Notes under the pieces: model-generated | Databases searched by the model: none | The model's input: only the letters and a program-made list of their open reading frames with translations | What the model was told of the DNA's origin: nothing | Part shown: one piece after another, positions 1-10,404 of the stretch | Position numbering within the stretch: the first letter of the stretch is position 1 | Layout of the letters: every line of letters begins with the position of its first letter | Made by a program: the position numbers and the translations under genes | Assembly (NCBI RefSeq): GCF_900105835.1 | Contig: NZ_LT629783.1 | Span: 2,597,001-2,661,000 of the forward strand | Direction: 5' to 3' | Source: Pseudomonas fragi | Lineage (GTDB): Bacteria; Pseudomonadota; Gammaproteobacteria; Pseudomonadales; Pseudomonadaceae | Length of the DNA: 64,000 nt

Positions 1-903
1 CTGACGCACGCTCACCGTGGCGTTTTTCTTGGCCAGTACATCGGCAAAATCCACTTCGATGGCACGCAGCAGGTGCGACAGAGCCCAGGCCTGACCGCGT
101 GCTTCATAGAACACGTTGTCGATCTGCATCCACGGGGTTTCGACCACTTCCTCGTCCACCACCGGCACCTGGCCCGGTTGCAGGCTTTCGGTTTTCAGCG
201 CGCTGTTGAGCTTGACCCGGCCCACGCTGGCCGACAGGCGTTGCGACAGGGAGCCCAGACGGGTACCCACATCGCCCAGCCAGTTGTTCAGGTTATCGGC
301 GCGGGCATAGAACAGGGCGTTTTTCTGATTCGGGTCAGACAGGCGCGCCTGATAACGGCTCAGGGAATTGATGCCTTCCTGGTATTCGGATTCGCTGGAC
401 GGCAGCATCCAGCTCTTGTTGTCGAAATTGAAACGCGGTTCGGCCTTGGCCAGATCCGCATCTTCAGCCGACTGTGACTGCGAACGGGCGAAGTCTTTGC
501 GCAGGGCACGGGTCAGGTCGCGCACCTGTACCAGCACGCCGTATTCCCAGCTCGGGATGTTGTCCAGGAAGATGCCCGGCGGAAAACGGTCATTGGACAG
601 GTAGCCGCCCGGCTTGTTGAGCAAGGTACCGGCAACGGTCTTGAGGGTTTCGACGGTGGTGAAGCCCGGCACCATTTGCTTGCCTTCTTTCTCGGCCGCC
701 AATTGTGCGTTTTGCTGCACCGGGAACAGGTCAGGTTCCTGGCTCCAGTACCAGCCCAGGCCCAGGTTGACCACGATAAAAATCGCCACCAGCACCGCGA
801 TGGAGCGGCTCAGCAGGATGCTTTTGAAATAGCCACGCGACTGTGTTTTGGGCTCTTTGACCGATTCGCGGGCTGTGCCCTCACGTTTTTTCCAGTCCAG
901 CAT
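1..903 (-). CDS. DUF2333 family membrane-anchored protein, C-terminus cut by window edge
   Basis: About 300 residues are visible and the frame stays open to base 1, so the C-terminus is missing. The protein starts MLDWKKREGTARES, has a basic cytoplasmic N-terminus, then one membrane segment at about residues 30-50, then a soluble, probably periplasmic region. I recognise it as a DUF2333 protein; no biochemical function is known to me. A Shine-Dalgarno-like GAAAGGA lies about 7 bases before the ATG. It is divergent from gcbA across a 243-base gap. The same neighbour pair occurs in PAO1 (PA4842/PA4843, from memory). The coding frame is clear; the family name is from recall. Confidence 0.75.
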   Translation of the reverse strand, partial: MLDWKKREGTARESVKEPKTQSRGYFKSILLSRSIAVLVAIFIVVNLGLGWYWSQEPDLFPVQQNAQLAAEKEGKQMVPGFTTVETLKTVAGTLLNKPGGYLSNDRFPPGIFLDNIPSWEYGVLVQVRDLTRALRKDFARSQSQSAEDADLAKAEPRFNFDNKSWMLPSSESEYQEGINSLSRYQARLSDPNQKNALFYARADNLNNWLGDVGTRLGSLSQRLSASVGRVKLNSALKTESLQPGQVPVVDEEVVETPWMQIDNVFYEARGQAWALSHLLRAIEVDFADVLAKKNATVSVRQ

Positions 904-1146
904 GGCTATATCCTTTCATCTGCTTGATTCAACGGTTCGACCACAACCCTAACCCATCGTGCCTTGCATGCACGCTTTTTATCTCAGGGGGCCACTACGC
1001 CCGGCACTATAGAACAAGCGCGCAGGTGATGGGCAATATGGCTGCCCCACAGTTAATTTCAAGGAGAAACTCGTACATTTGCAATGAGCTGCTAGCATAG
1101 AGCCATCATTCGACTTCAGCATGCTTCACTACCCAGCAGCCAGGTT

Positions 1147-2790
1147 ATGACCGAGCAAGAAGACCCCAGTCGCGAGCGCCTGAAAAACCACTTTGCCCAG
1201 CGTGTCACCCACCAGGCTCGCCAGATTCTTGAGATCTGGCAGCGCCTGCAGACCAATCAATGGTCGCCTGCCGGCCTGGCCGAGCTTGATGACGCCAACC
1301 TGCGCCTGCTGCGTTTTGCCGAGCGCTTCGAGCAGCCGGAGCACTCCGAGCTGGCGCGGGCCATCGACCTGACGCTACGCGACATGGCCGCCAACCAGAG
1401 CCGCTTGAACAGCCCGATCATCACTGAACTCAACCGCCTGATGCAGCGCCTGTCACGCACCGGCCTGCGCCAGGGTGACCTGGCAGCCAATATCAGCCTG
1501 CCCCCCCTGCGCAAGCCGGTGTATATCCTGCTCCAGGACCTGGAGCGCGCCGACCGGCTGGCCCGCCAGCTGGAGTTTTTCGAACTCAGCGCCCAGGCCT
1601 TCAGCAGCCCTGCCGGGTTTCGCCTGGCCATGACCGAGCGCCACCCGGCCGCCATTGTCATGGACGTGGACTTCGCCGGGGCCGGCGTTGGCCTGACGCT
1701 GGCCGCAGAAGCCCAGATCGGTCTTGAGCAAAAACTGCCGCTGCTGTTTTTCAGCCTCCATGAGGCCGATACCCCTACCCGGCTGGCGGCCGTGCGCGCA
1801 GGCGGGCAAGGTTTTTTGACCGGCACCCTCGAAGCCTCAAGCTTGATGGAAAAAATCGAGGTGCTGACCTGTGTCGCCCAGTACGAACCCTTCAAAGTGC
1901 TGATCATTGACGACTCCCGGGCCCAGGCCCTGCATGCCGAGCGCCTGCTCAATGGCGCCGGGATTGTCACCCGCACCCTGATCGACCCGATTCAGGCCAT
2001 GACCGAGCTGGCGGAATTCCAGCCCGACCTGATTATCCTCGACATGTATATGCCGGGCTGCACCGGCACCGAGCTGGCCAAGGTGATCCGCCACAACGAC
2101 CGCTATGTCAGCGTGCCGATCATTTACCTGTCGGCCGAAGACGATATGGACAAGCAGCTCGATGCCATGAGCGAGGGCGGCGATGACTTCCTCACCAAGC
2201 CGATCCAGCCGCGCCACCTGATCACCACCGTGCGCAATCGTGCAGCCCGCGCCCGCCATCTCAAGGCGCGGATGGTGCGTGACAGCCTGACCGGGCTGTA
2301 CAACCACACCCATATCCTGCAATTGCTCGAAGACTGCACCTTTCGCGCTCGCCGCGAGAACCGCCCCCTGAGCTTTGCCATGCTCGACCTCGATCACTTC
2401 AAGCACGTCAATGATGGCTATGGTCACCCGATGGGCGACCGGGTGATCAAGAGCCTGGCGCTGTTCCTCAAGCAACGCCTGCGCAAAACCGACTTTATTG
2501 GCCGCTACGGCGGTGAAGAATTTGCCATTGTCATGCCCGACACCGACCAGGAGTCGGCCCACAAAGTGCTCAATCAGATTCGTCAGCGCTTTGCCGAAAT
2601 CCACTACCCGGCACAACCCGTGGACCTGTCGTGCTCCTTCAGCGCGGGCGTGGTGCAGATGCATGGCGATGCCGACAGTCTGTTGATGGCCTCCCAGGCC
2701 GACGAAGCCCTGTACCGCGCCAAGAACAGCGGGCGTAATCAGGTACACGGCTTTCACCAGACAAGGCCAATTGCCACTATTTGTTCGTAA
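1147..2790 (+). CDS. gcbA: Diguanylate cyclase response regulator (GcbA type)
   Basis: Makes cyclic di-GMP from two GTP. Domain order: an N-terminal helical region (1-120) resembling an Hpt bundle without an obvious phosphorylatable His; a degenerate receiver (about 125-240) whose FLTGTLE replaces the usual Lys-Pro motif; an intact receiver (about 250-370) with acidic pair D255/D256, phospho-acceptor D299 and K351; and a GGDEF domain. The active-site motif is GGEEF at 455-459, and an RKTD inhibitory site lies five residues before it (446-449), so the enzyme should be active and product-inhibited. The architecture and place beside ctpL match GcbA/PA4843, which promotes initial attachment in P. 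fluorescens and dispersal in P. aeruginosa. The SD before the ATG is weak. Confidence 0.88.
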   Translation: MTEQEDPSRERLKNHFAQRVTHQARQILEIWQRLQTNQWSPAGLAELDDANLRLLRFAERFEQPEHSELARAIDLTLRDMAANQSRLNSPIITELNRLMQRLSRTGLRQGDLAANISLPPLRKPVYILLQDLERADRLARQLEFFELSAQAFSSPAGFRLAMTERHPAAIVMDVDFAGAGVGLTLAAEAQIGLEQKLPLLFFSLHEADTPTRLAAVRAGGQGFLTGTLEASSLMEKIEVLTCVAQYEPFKVLIIDDSRAQALHAERLLNGAGIVTRTLIDPIQAMTELAEFQPDLIILDMYMPGCTGTELAKVIRHNDRYVSVPIIYLSAEDDMDKQLDAMSEGGDDFLTKPIQPRHLITTVRNRAARARHLKARMVRDSLTGLYNHTHILQLLEDCTFRARRENRPLSFAMLDLDHFKHVNDGYGHPMGDRVIKSLALFLKQRLRKTDFIGRYGGEEFAIVMPDTDQESAHKVLNQIRQRFAEIHYPAQPVDLSCSFSAGVVQMHGDADSLLMASQADEALYRAKNSGRNQVHGFHQTRPIATICS

Positions 2791-2799
2791 CCCGTCTTT

Positions 2800-2817
2800 C
2801 CGTCACACCGCTGTAAC
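2800..2817 (+). promoter_or_regulatory. Candidate Pho box upstream of ctpL
   Basis: CCGTCACACCGCTGTAAC fits two 7-base PhoB half-sites (consensus CTGTCAT) separated by 4 bases, with 10 of 14 half-site positions matching. It lies 53 bases before the ctpL start. ctpL of P. aeruginosa is known to be induced by phosphate starvation, so PhoB control is plausible. Found by eye only. Confidence 0.45.
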
Positions 2818-2869
2818 TTAAGTGCAATAACTTTTGCCGCTTCTGACTGTGTAGTAGGCAAAATCCCAC

Positions 2870-4831
2870 ATGCGCCTGAAGCTGCTAACCAACCTCAACA
2901 CCCTGTTGCTGGTCGCCGTATGCCTGGCCCTGGGGGCAACCCTGTGGTGGTCGCAACAAGCCCTGGAGCGGCCGTTTCTGTTAATGGAGCGCTACTTGAG
3001 CCTGTCGCAGCAGTTCCAGAACAACGTGGCGCGCAATATCGAGGACTATCTCGCCAGTGGCGACGCCCTGCGTCTGAGCGATGCCAACAGTGCGCTGGAC
3101 AGCCTCAAAAGCGAACTAGGCCCTTTGCCCCCCGCACTGGCCGATACGCTGCGCCCCAGCCTGGAAAACCTGAGCACCTACAGCAATACCGAACTGCTGG
3201 CCGCCGGCAAACTGGCCGGCGACCCCCAGGCCTTGCTGCTGCAGGCCGAGCGCGAGCTGGGTGCCAGCTTGGAACAACTGGGCCAATACGCCAGCGACGC
3301 CTCTTCCAACGAGGCCCGCGCCTACCTGCCCTTGCTGCTCAGCGCCTCGCAACACCTGGCCAAGCTGTCCCTGGCCCGGGACAAACTGGTGAGCAGCGGG
3401 CGCAGTGAACTGGCCGGCGACGTCGAGCGCGAACTGGACAGCATTGCGCTTCAGGCCAGGCAAATCGACGCCCTGCCCCTGCTCGGCGTGAACAGCACAA
3501 GCGCCTCGGGCACTGACGATTTTGCCGCGATGATGGGCCTTGATGCCACCGACACCGCCAAGGCCGAAGATGCTGGAATTGGCCTCAAGCGCGAACTCAA
3601 CAGCCTGCTCAGCCGCTACCCCGCCGAACTCAAGCGCACCCAGAACCAGATCGAACAACGCAGCCAGCTCAGCGCCGCCACCCACCTCAAGCTCGATGCC
3701 GTGCAGCAGGCCATCGCCGAACTGGAGCCGGTGGTACGCGCCGAGCACGCGCACATCCAGAATGAAGTGCGGCTGATCCAGGGCCTGATGATTGGCCTGA
3801 TCCTGCTCATCGCGCTGTTGATCGATACCCTGCAGCGCAAGCTGGCGCGGGTGCTGACCTACCTGGCGCCGCTGCTGTCGACCTGGGCCGAAGGCGACTT
3901 CAGCCGCGATATCCAGCTGGGCAAGACCAATCGCGAATTGCGTGACATCGAGTCCTCACTTAACCGCCTGCGCAGCTACCTGGTGAACCTGGTAGGCACC
4001 CTGCGCCTGAATGCCGAACAAGTGGCCGGCAGCAGCCAGACCCTGGCCGAGCTGAGCACTGGCCTGCACGGTGGCGCTGAACGCCAGGCCGCAGATACCG
4101 CGCAAATCCGCGACGCCCTGGGTGAACTGGAAGCGACCATCTCGCAAGTGGCGGGCGATGCCAGCCAGGCCGCCGATGCCAGCCGCAGCGCCGGGCTGGC
4201 GGTGGCCCAGGGGCAACGGGTGATCGGCCAGAGCCTGACCGGGCTGCATGCCCTGGTGGGTGAAGTGCAGGGCAACGCACAGACCATCGAACGCCTGGCC
4301 GAAGAGTCGGCCACCATCGGTGGTGTGCTTACGGTGATTCGCTCCATTGCCGACCAGACCAACCTGCTGGCGCTCAACGCCGCCATCGAAGCCGCCCGTG
4401 CCGGCGAAATGGGCCGTGGCTTTGCCGTGGTGGCTGAAGAAGTACGCTCGCTGGCCCAGCGTACTGCAGGGGCCACCAACGAGATCCAGACCCTGATCGG
4501 CGGGCTGCAACTGGCCGCCCGCCAATCGATGGAAGGCATCCGCGCGCAAGTGACCCACGCCCAGGCCACCGCCCAGCAAGCCCAGGATGCCGACGGCGCG
4601 CTGGATGAAATTGTCGGCGCCATTGCCACCATCTCCGATACCGCCGTGCGCATCGCCGATGTGACCGCGCAGCAGACCGGGGCGGTGAGCGAGATTCGCG
4701 ACCACAGCGAACGCATCCATGTGCTGGGCGACGAAAACCTGCAACGCATCGGCATTGCCCGCGACCAAAGCCAGCAACTGCTGGAGCTGGGTTCGCAGCT
4801 CAACACCGCGGTACAGGCCTTCCGGGTGTAA
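2870..4831 (+). CDS. ctpL: Methyl-accepting chemotaxis protein, CtpL type (inorganic phosphate)
   Basis: Transmembrane chemoreceptor of 653 residues. It has an N-terminal membrane segment (about 7-27), a long mainly helical periplasmic ligand domain (about 30-300), a second membrane segment (about 305-322), a HAMP region and a cytoplasmic signalling coiled coil. The conserved hairpin tip, with [20 protein letters not shown], sits near residues 492-511. It has no C-terminal CheR-tether pentapeptide. Place between gcbA and dsbD matches PA4844 (CtpL), which mediates taxis to low phosphate. Ligand assignment rests on synteny and general architecture. The candidate Pho box upstream supports it. 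The SD is weak. Confidence 0.78.
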   Translation: MRLKLLTNLNTLLLVAVCLALGATLWWSQQALERPFLLMERYLSLSQQFQNNVARNIEDYLASGDALRLSDANSALDSLKSELGPLPPALADTLRPSLENLSTYSNTELLAAGKLAGDPQALLLQAERELGASLEQLGQYASDASSNEARAYLPLLLSASQHLAKLSLARDKLVSSGRSELAGDVERELDSIALQARQIDALPLLGVNSTSASGTDDFAAMMGLDATDTAKAEDAGIGLKRELNSLLSRYPAELKRTQNQIEQRSQLSAATHLKLDAVQQAIAELEPVVRAEHAHIQNEVRLIQGLMIGLILLIALLIDTLQRKLARVLTYLAPLLSTWAEGDFSRDIQLGKTNRELRDIESSLNRLRSYLVNLVGTLRLNAEQVAGSSQTLAELSTGLHGGAERQAADTAQIRDALGELEATISQVAGDASQAADASRSAGLAVAQGQRVIGQSLTGLHALVGEVQGNAQTIERLAEESATIGGVLTVIRSIADQTNLLALNAAIEAARAGEMGRGFAVVAEEVRSLAQRTAGATNEIQTLIGGLQLAARQSMEGIRAQVTHAQATAQQAQDADGALDEIVGAIATISDTAVRIADVTAQQTGAVSEIRDHSERIHVLGDENLQRIGIARDQSQQLLELGSQLNTAVQAFRV

Positions 4832-4844
4832 CCCCGCACACCCT

Positions 4845-4929
4845 GTGGGAGCGGGCTTGCCCGTGATTGCATCTGCGCAGTCATGCAGGAAGACCGCGCC
4901 GCCTGCATCGCGAGCAAGCCCGCTCCCAC
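4845..4929. repeat. REP pair (REPIN), 85 bp
   Basis: Two REP arms in inverted orientation, starting GTGGGAGCGGGCTTGCCCG and ending with the reverse complement CGAGCAAGCCCGCTCCCAC. The spacer is GC-rich. It lies between ctpL and dsbD. Confidence 0.9.
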
Positions 4930-5009
4930 CCCCCACCCACGACAGGGGTTGCTGCACCCCATCCATTCACCGCGCTATCATGCCCGCACGTTTGCTTTGC
5001 GAGATTCCT

Positions 5010-6776
5010 ATGCGCCGCCTGTTTCTGCTCCTGTGTTTGCTGTTTGCCATGCCTGCCCTGGGCGCGGGGTTGCTGGATAACCGACCCAGTGCAACCCTGG
5101 GCGCAATCAATAACAGCAGCGACTTTTTACCGGTACGCGAAGCGTTCAAGCTCAACCTGATCAGCAGCACTCCCGAGTCAATCAAGCTGCGTTTTGTGCC
5201 CACCGAAGGCTATTACCTGTATCGGCACCGGTTCGCCTTCAAGACCGAACCCGCCGACATCGCCCTGGGCACCGCGCAACTGCCCCCCGGCGAAGCCAAG
5301 CACGATGAATACTTTGGCGATGTCGAGGTCTATCACGGCATTCTCGACGTAGATATCCCGCGCCCGGCCAACGATTCGCGCCCCTTCACCCTGGTGGTCA
5401 GCTACCAGGGCTGCGCCGACAAGGGCCTGTGCTACCCGCCTGAGACCGAACGCCTGAGCATTGATGGCACTACCGTCACCAGCACCGGCACGCCGGCAAA
5501 AGCGTGGAACTGGCGCGAACTGGCGCTGTTTTTCCTTGCCGGGCTGGGCCTGACCTTTACCCCTTGCGTATTGCCAATGCTGCCGATCCTGTCGGGCGTG
5601 GTGCTACGCGGCCAGGTGGGTGGGTTGCGGGGCTTCAGCCTGTCGCTGGCCTATGTGCTGCCAATGGCGGCGTGCTTTGCCCTGCTGGGCGCGTTGATGG
5701 GCATGTTCGGTGCCCAGCTCAATCTGCAGGCGCGCCTGCAGTCGGTGTGGGTGCTGGTGCCCTTCGCGCTGTTTTTCGGGATTTTCGCCCTGGCCATGTT
5801 CGGCGTATTTGAGCTGAAACTGCCGCAAGCCATCAGCAATCGCCTGGATCGTGTCGCCAACCGCACCCAAGGTGGTTCGCTGTGGGGCGCAGCGGTGCTG
5901 GGCGTGGTGTCCAGCCTGCTGGTATCACCGTGCGTATCGGCGCCGCTGGCCGGGGCGCTGCTGTATATCAGCGCCAGTGGCGATGCGTTGGGGGGCGGCC
6001 TGAAGCTGTTCGCCCTGGGCCTGGGCATGGGTGCGCCGCTGTTACTAGTAGCCACTGGTGGCGCGGCCTGGCTGCCGAAAAGCGGGCCGTGGCTGGTCAG
6101 TGTAAAAAATGCCATCGGCGTGCTGCTGCTCGGCCTGGCCATCGGCCTGCTTAGCCGCGTGCTGCCCGGCCCGGTCACCCTGCTGTTGATCGGCGCACTG
6201 GCCGCAGGCGTAAGCCTGTTCCTGGGCACCCTGGAGTTCACCCACAAAGCCCCGCGCCAGCGTCTGGCTCAGCTGCTGGGCCTGTTTTTGCTGGTCTACG
6301 CGCTGGCCTGCTGGTACGGCGCCCTGAGCGGGCAAAGCGATCCGTTCAACCCCATCGGCAACGTACAACCGGCTGCCAGCGCAGTAACCGGCAACGCACA
6401 ACCGGCAGGCCAGTGGCTCACCGTCAGCACCCCGGCCGAACTGGACAGCGCACTGGCCCAGGCCAGGGCTGCTGGCCAGCCACTGTTGCTGGACTGGTAC
6501 GCCGACTGGTGCATCAGTTGCAAAGTGATCGAGCACGAAGTCCTGAACAACCCCCGCGTGCTGGAGTTGCTCAAGGGTTACCGGCTGGTGCGCTTCGACA
6601 TCACGGCCAGCAATGCCGAGCAACGTGCCCTGCTCGATCAGTACAAATTGTTCGGCCCGCCAGCCCTGATGTTCTTCGGCAAAAACGGCAGCGAAATAAG
6701 TGACCAACGGGTCATCGGCGAGATCAATGCAACGGACTTCGCCGAACGTGTCGCCATCGCGAATGACCAGATCTAG
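5010..6776 (+). CDS. dsbD: Thiol:disulfide interchange protein DsbD
   Basis: Transfers electrons from cytoplasmic thioredoxin across the inner membrane to periplasmic DsbC/DsbG and cytochrome c maturation proteins. It has 588 residues in three parts: a signal peptide (MRRLFLLLCLLFAMPALGA) and periplasmic alpha domain with the Cys pair C135/C141; an eight-helix membrane domain with C186 (TFTPCVLP) and C308 (VSPCVSAP); and a C-terminal periplasmic thioredoxin domain with WCISC (C501, C504). All six redox cysteines are present. The frame is open further upstream into ctpL and the REP pair, but the ATG at 5010 gives a proper signal peptide. Syntenic with dipZ of P. aeruginosa, followed by aroQ as here. 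Confidence 0.95.
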   Translation: MRRLFLLLCLLFAMPALGAGLLDNRPSATLGAINNSSDFLPVREAFKLNLISSTPESIKLRFVPTEGYYLYRHRFAFKTEPADIALGTAQLPPGEAKHDEYFGDVEVYHGILDVDIPRPANDSRPFTLVVSYQGCADKGLCYPPETERLSIDGTTVTSTGTPAKAWNWRELALFFLAGLGLTFTPCVLPMLPILSGVVLRGQVGGLRGFSLSLAYVLPMAACFALLGALMGMFGAQLNLQARLQSVWVLVPFALFFGIFALAMFGVFELKLPQAISNRLDRVANRTQGGSLWGAAVLGVVSSLLVSPCVSAPLAGALLYISASGDALGGGLKLFALGLGMGAPLLLVATGGAAWLPKSGPWLVSVKNAIGVLLLGLAIGLLSRVLPGPVTLLLIGALAAGVSLFLGTLEFTHKAPRQRLAQLLGLFLLVYALACWYGALSGQSDPFNPIGNVQPAASAVTGNAQPAGQWLTVSTPAELDSALAQARAAGQPLLLDWYADWCISCKVIEHEVLNNPRVLELLKGYRLVRFDITASNAEQRALLDQYKLFGPPALMFFGKNGSEISDQRVIGEINATDFAERVAIANDQI

Positions 6777-6906
6777 AGCACCAGTCACAAACTTTTCGCG
6801 AACATCGGTCATCGTGCTGGCTATTGCAGTTAACTGGACAGCGAATCCGCTTTTCGGCATAGTCGCCCGGCACTGACAACTGCACACAGATAATAAGGAA
6901 CAGCAG

Positions 6907-7362
6907 ATGGCGACTTTCCTGGTACTGCACGGCCCCAACCTGAACCTGCTCGGCACCCGCGAGCCGGGCGTCTACGGCGCGACAACCCTGGCGCAAATCA
7001 ATCAGGACCTGGAACAAAGAGCCCGCGATGCCGGCCACCATTTGCTCTACCTGCAAAGCAATGCCGAGTATGAATTGATCGACCGCGTACACGCCGCCCG
7101 CAACGAAGGGGTGGATTTTATTCTGATCAACCCGGCGGCTTTTACTCATACCAGCGTGGCATTGCGTGACGCGTTGCTCGCGGTGAGCATCCCATTCATC
7201 GAAGTGCATTTGTCCAACGTGTACAAACGCGAACCTTTCCGCCATCACTCCTACTTCTCCGACGTTGCGGTAGGCGTGATCTGCGGCCTTGGCGCCAGCG
7301 GTTATCGACTGGCCTTGGAGGCCGCCCTGGAACAGCTTGAACTACAAGCTAAACGCCCCTGA
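6907..7362 (+). CDS. aroQ: Type II 3-dehydroquinate dehydratase
   Basis: Third step of the shikimate pathway: 3-dehydroquinate to 3-dehydroshikimate. The 151-residue flavodoxin-fold enzyme, normally a dodecamer, carries [18 protein letters not shown] with catalytic Tyr23, the [13 protein letters not shown] segment, NPAAFTHTS, and IEVHLSN with catalytic His101. A good SD (AAGGA) precedes the ATG. accB follows 25 bases downstream, the usual aroQ-accB-accC arrangement in gamma-proteobacteria, so the three are probably cotranscribed. Confidence 0.97.
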   Translation: MATFLVLHGPNLNLLGTREPGVYGATTLAQINQDLEQRARDAGHHLLYLQSNAEYELIDRVHAARNEGVDFILINPAAFTHTSVALRDALLAVSIPFIEVHLSNVYKREPFRHHSYFSDVAVGVICGLGASGYRLALEAALEQLELQAKRP

Positions 7363-7387
7363 CAGACCCATTGGGAGTTGACGATTC

Positions 7388-7846
7388 ATGGATATCCGTA
7401 AAGTTAAGAAACTGATCGAACTGCTGGAAGAGTCCGGCATCGACGAGCTGGAAATCAAGGAAGGCGAAGAGTCCGTACGCATCAGCCGCCACAGCAAGAC
7501 GCCTGCCCAGCAGTACTACGCACCAGCGCCGATGCAAGCGCCTGCTGCAGCGCCGGTTGCTGTTGCTCCGGTTGCCACTGTGACCGAAGCGCCTGCCGCG
7601 CCAAAACTGAACGGTTTTGTGGTCAAGTCGCCAATGGTCGGTACGTTCTACCGCACTCCGTCGCCAACTTCGCCTGCCTTCGTTGAAGTGGGCCAGAGCG
7701 TCAAGGTCGGCGACACCATTTGCATCGTTGAAGCGATGAAAATGATGAACCACATCACGGCCGAAAAAGCCGGTGTTATCGAATCCATCCTGGTAGAAAA
7801 CGGTCAGCCGGTTGAATTCGACCAACCGCTGTTCACCATCGTTTGA
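7388..7846 (+). CDS. accB: Biotin carboxyl carrier protein of acetyl-CoA carboxylase
   Basis: Carries the biotin that shuttles carboxyl groups between AccC and the AccAD transferase in malonyl-CoA synthesis. It has 152 residues: an N-terminal helical region (1-40), an Ala/Pro-rich flexible linker (about 42-78), and a C-terminal biotinyl domain. The biotinylation motif is EAMKMM with Lys118. SD GGGAG lies before the ATG. accC begins 17 bases after the stop. Confidence 0.97.
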   Translation: MDIRKVKKLIELLEESGIDELEIKEGEESVRISRHSKTPAQQYYAPAPMQAPAAAPVAVAPVATVTEAPAAPKLNGFVVKSPMVGTFYRTPSPTSPAFVEVGQSVKVGDTICIVEAMKMMNHITAEKAGVIESILVENGQPVEFDQPLFTIV

Positions 7847-7863
7847 ACCACGGGGAGCCAACG

Positions 7864-9222
7864 ATGTTGAAGCCTCAGAAGCTGGAAAAAGTCCTGATCG
7901 CCAACCGTGGCGAGATTGCTTTGCGCATCCTGCGGGCGTGCAAGGAAATGGGGATCAAGACTGTCGCGGTGTACTCCACTGCCGACAAAGAGCTGATGCA
8001 CCTGGGCCTGGCAGACGAAACCGTCTGCATCGGTCCGGCACCGGCCAACCTGTCTTACCTGCACATTCCGGCCATCATCGCGGCCGCGGAAGTGACCGGT
8101 GCCACGGCGATTCACCCGGGCTACGGCTTTTTGGCTGAAAACGCCGATTTCGCCGAACAGGTCGAAAAATCCGGTTTTGCCTTCATCGGCCCGAAAGCTG
8201 ACACCATTCGCCTGATGGGCGACAAGGTTTCGGCCAAGCACGCCATGATCGCAGCTGGTGTTCCGACCGTTCCAGGTTCTGACGGCCCGCTGCCGGAAGA
8301 TCCTGAAACCGCCCTGCGCATTGGCCGTGAAGTCGGCTACCCGGTGATCATCAAGGCCGCTGGCGGCGGCGGTGGTCGCGGCATGCGCGTGGTCAACCGT
8401 GAAGAAGACCTGATCGAAGCTGCCAAGCAGACCCGCGAAGAAGCCGGCGCCTGGTTCAGCAACCCGATGGTCTACCTGGAAAAATACCTGACCAACCCGC
8501 GTCATGTGGAAGTTCAGGTTCTTTCCGACGGCCAGGGCAATGCGATCCATCTGGGCGACCGCGACTGCTCGCTGCAACGTCGTCACCAGAAAGTACTGGA
8601 AGAAGCGCCAGCACCGGGCATCGACGAAACCGCACGCGCCGAAGTTCTGGCCCGTTGCGTACAGGCCTGCGTGGACATCAACTACCGCGGCGCGGGTACT
8701 TTCGAGTTCCTGTACGAGAACGGTCGCTTCTACTTCATCGAGATGAACACTCGTGTGCAAGTAGAGCACCCGGTATCCGAGATGGTCACTGGCATCGACA
8801 TCCTCAAAGAGATGTTGAGCATTGCCGCCGGCAACAAGCTGTCCTTCACCCAGGCGGACGTGAACATTCACGGTCACTCGCTGGAGTGCCGGATCAACGC
8901 TGAAGATCCGGCGACGTTCATGCCAAGCCCTGGCATGGTCAAGCACTTCCACGCTCCGGGCGGCAACGGCGTTCGCGTCGATTCGCACCTGTACAGCGGC
9001 TACAAGGTTCCGTCCAACTACGACTCCCTGATCGGCAAGCTGATCACCTGGGGCTCGACCCGTGACGAAGCCATGGCGCGCATGCGCAATGCCCTGGACG
9101 AAATCGTGGTCGACGGCATCAAGACCAACATCCCGCTGCACCGCGACCTGGTGAATGACGAAGGCTTCTGCGAAGGCGGCGTCAACATTCACTACCTGGA
9201 ACACAAACTGGCTAACAAGTAA
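7864..9222 (+). CDS. accC: Biotin carboxylase subunit of acetyl-CoA carboxylase
   Basis: ATP-dependent carboxylation of biotin on AccB. The 452-residue ATP-grasp enzyme shows [14 protein letters not shown] at the N-terminus, the glycine-rich ATP loop [12 protein letters not shown], the catalytic segment [20 protein letters not shown], and the C-terminal biotin carboxylase domain. The ATG at 7864 follows SD GGGGAG and gives family length; the frame is open a little further upstream into accB. A strong hairpin terminator follows. Confidence 0.97.
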   Translation: MLKPQKLEKVLIANRGEIALRILRACKEMGIKTVAVYSTADKELMHLGLADETVCIGPAPANLSYLHIPAIIAAAEVTGATAIHPGYGFLAENADFAEQVEKSGFAFIGPKADTIRLMGDKVSAKHAMIAAGVPTVPGSDGPLPEDPETALRIGREVGYPVIIKAAGGGGGRGMRVVNREEDLIEAAKQTREEAGAWFSNPMVYLEKYLTNPRHVEVQVLSDGQGNAIHLGDRDCSLQRRHQKVLEEAPAPGIDETARAEVLARCVQACVDINYRGAGTFEFLYENGRFYFIEMNTRVQVEHPVSEMVTGIDILKEMLSIAAGNKLSFTQADVNIHGHSLECRINAEDPATFMPSPGMVKHFHAPGGNGVRVDSHLYSGYKVPSNYDSLIGKLITWGSTRDEAMARMRNALDEIVVDGIKTNIPLHRDLVNDEGFCEGGVNIHYLEHKLANK

Positions 9223-9237
9223 GTTTGTAATTCCGTC

Positions 9238-9265
9238 AACAAAGCCGCTTTCGAGCGGCTTTGTT
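9238..9265 (+). terminator. Intrinsic terminator after accC
   Basis: A perfect 12-base stem (AACAAAGCCGCT and its complement) closes a TTCG tetraloop, followed by a T-rich stretch. It should end the aroQ-accB-accC transcript. Confidence 0.85.
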
Positions 9266-9292
9266 GTTTCTGCAAGCCAGGCAACTGCCCTT

Positions 9293-9377
9293 GTGGGAGC
9301 GGGCTTGCTCGCGATGGCATCACACGGGCCAACCTGCCAGACCAGGTCGCCTGTATCGCGAGCAAGCCCGCTCCCAC
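9293..9377. repeat. REP pair (REPIN), 85 bp
   Basis: Inverted REP arms, GTGGGAGCGGGCTTGCTCGC on the left and its near-exact reverse complement on the right, between accC and prmA just after the accC terminator. Confidence 0.92.
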
Positions 9378-9495
9378 CAGGGATCCGTTGCATTCATCGC
9401 TTTTTGATTACCCGCCAAGCCCCTGCTCGCGTAAACTTGCGCGCTTCTCGCAGCCCCCCTCGGCTGCACACTCCTATTTTTCAAAGGTGCCCGCC

Positions 9496-10374
9496 ATGCC
9501 TTGGCTGCAAGTACGCCTCGCCATCAGCCCGGAACAAGCCGAAACCTACGAAGACGCGTTCCTCGAAGTCGGTGCTGTCTCGGTTACGTTCATGGACGCC
9601 GAAGACCAACCGATCTTCGAACCTGAACTCAACACCACCCCGCTGTGGTCGCACACCCACTTGCTGGCACTGTTCGAAGGCGGCACCGAAGCCGAACTCG
9701 TACTGTCCCATCTGGAACTGCTGACCGGTTCGCCACTGCCTGAACATCATGCCGAAGTGATCGAAGACCAGGATTGGGAACGCAGCTGGATGGACAACTT
9801 CCACCCGATGCGTTTCGGCCAGCGCCTGTGGATCGTGCCAAGCTGGCACGCAGCGCCCGAGCCGGATGCCGTCAACCTGCTGCTGGACCCGGGCCTGGCC
9901 TTCGGCACCGGCACTCACCCGACCACCGCGCTGTGCCTGGAATGGCTGGACGGCCAGGACCTGAAAGACTGCACCGTGCTGGACTTCGGCTGCGGCTCGG
10001 GCATTCTGGCCATCGCCGCCATGCTGCTTGGCGCCAAGCACGCGGTGGGCACCGACATCGACGTCCAGGCGCTGGAAGCCTCGCGCGACAACGCCAACCG
10101 CAACGGCGTCGATCCGCAGCTGTTCCCGCTGTACTTGCCTGAAGACATGCCACAAGTGCAGGCCGACGTCGTAGTCGCCAACATCCTCGCCGGCCCGCTG
10201 GTTTCCCTGGCCCCGCAACTGTCCAGCCTGGTCAAGCCGGGTGGTCGCCTGGCACTGTCGGGCATCCTCGCCGAACAGGGCGAAGAAGTGGCGGCAGCTT
10301 ACGCCCAGGACTTCGATCTGGACCCGATTGCCAATCGCGATGGCTGGGTACGCATCAGCGGCCGTCGGCGCTAG
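9496..10374 (+). CDS. prmA: Ribosomal protein L11 methyltransferase
   Basis: Trimethylates ribosomal protein L11 using S-adenosylmethionine. It has 292 residues, the usual length. An N-terminal L11-recognition domain ([11 protein letters not shown]...) is followed by the methyltransferase domain, with [16 protein letters not shown], the SAM-binding motif [15 protein letters not shown] and [10 protein letters not shown]. The frame is open upstream, but the ATG at 9496 has SD AAAGGTG and gives the family N-terminus. The downstream DUF3426 gene starts within 31 bases, so they may be cotranscribed. Confidence 0.96.
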   Translation: MPWLQVRLAISPEQAETYEDAFLEVGAVSVTFMDAEDQPIFEPELNTTPLWSHTHLLALFEGGTEAELVLSHLELLTGSPLPEHHAEVIEDQDWERSWMDNFHPMRFGQRLWIVPSWHAAPEPDAVNLLLDPGLAFGTGTHPTTALCLEWLDGQDLKDCTVLDFGCGSGILAIAAMLLGAKHAVGTDIDVQALEASRDNANRNGVDPQLFPLYLPEDMPQVQADVVVANILAGPLVSLAPQLSSLVKPGGRLALSGILAEQGEEVAAAYAQDFDLDPIANRDGWVRISGRRR

Positions 10375-10404
10375 AATAAAACCATGCCCAATCCGGATGG
10401 CCGC

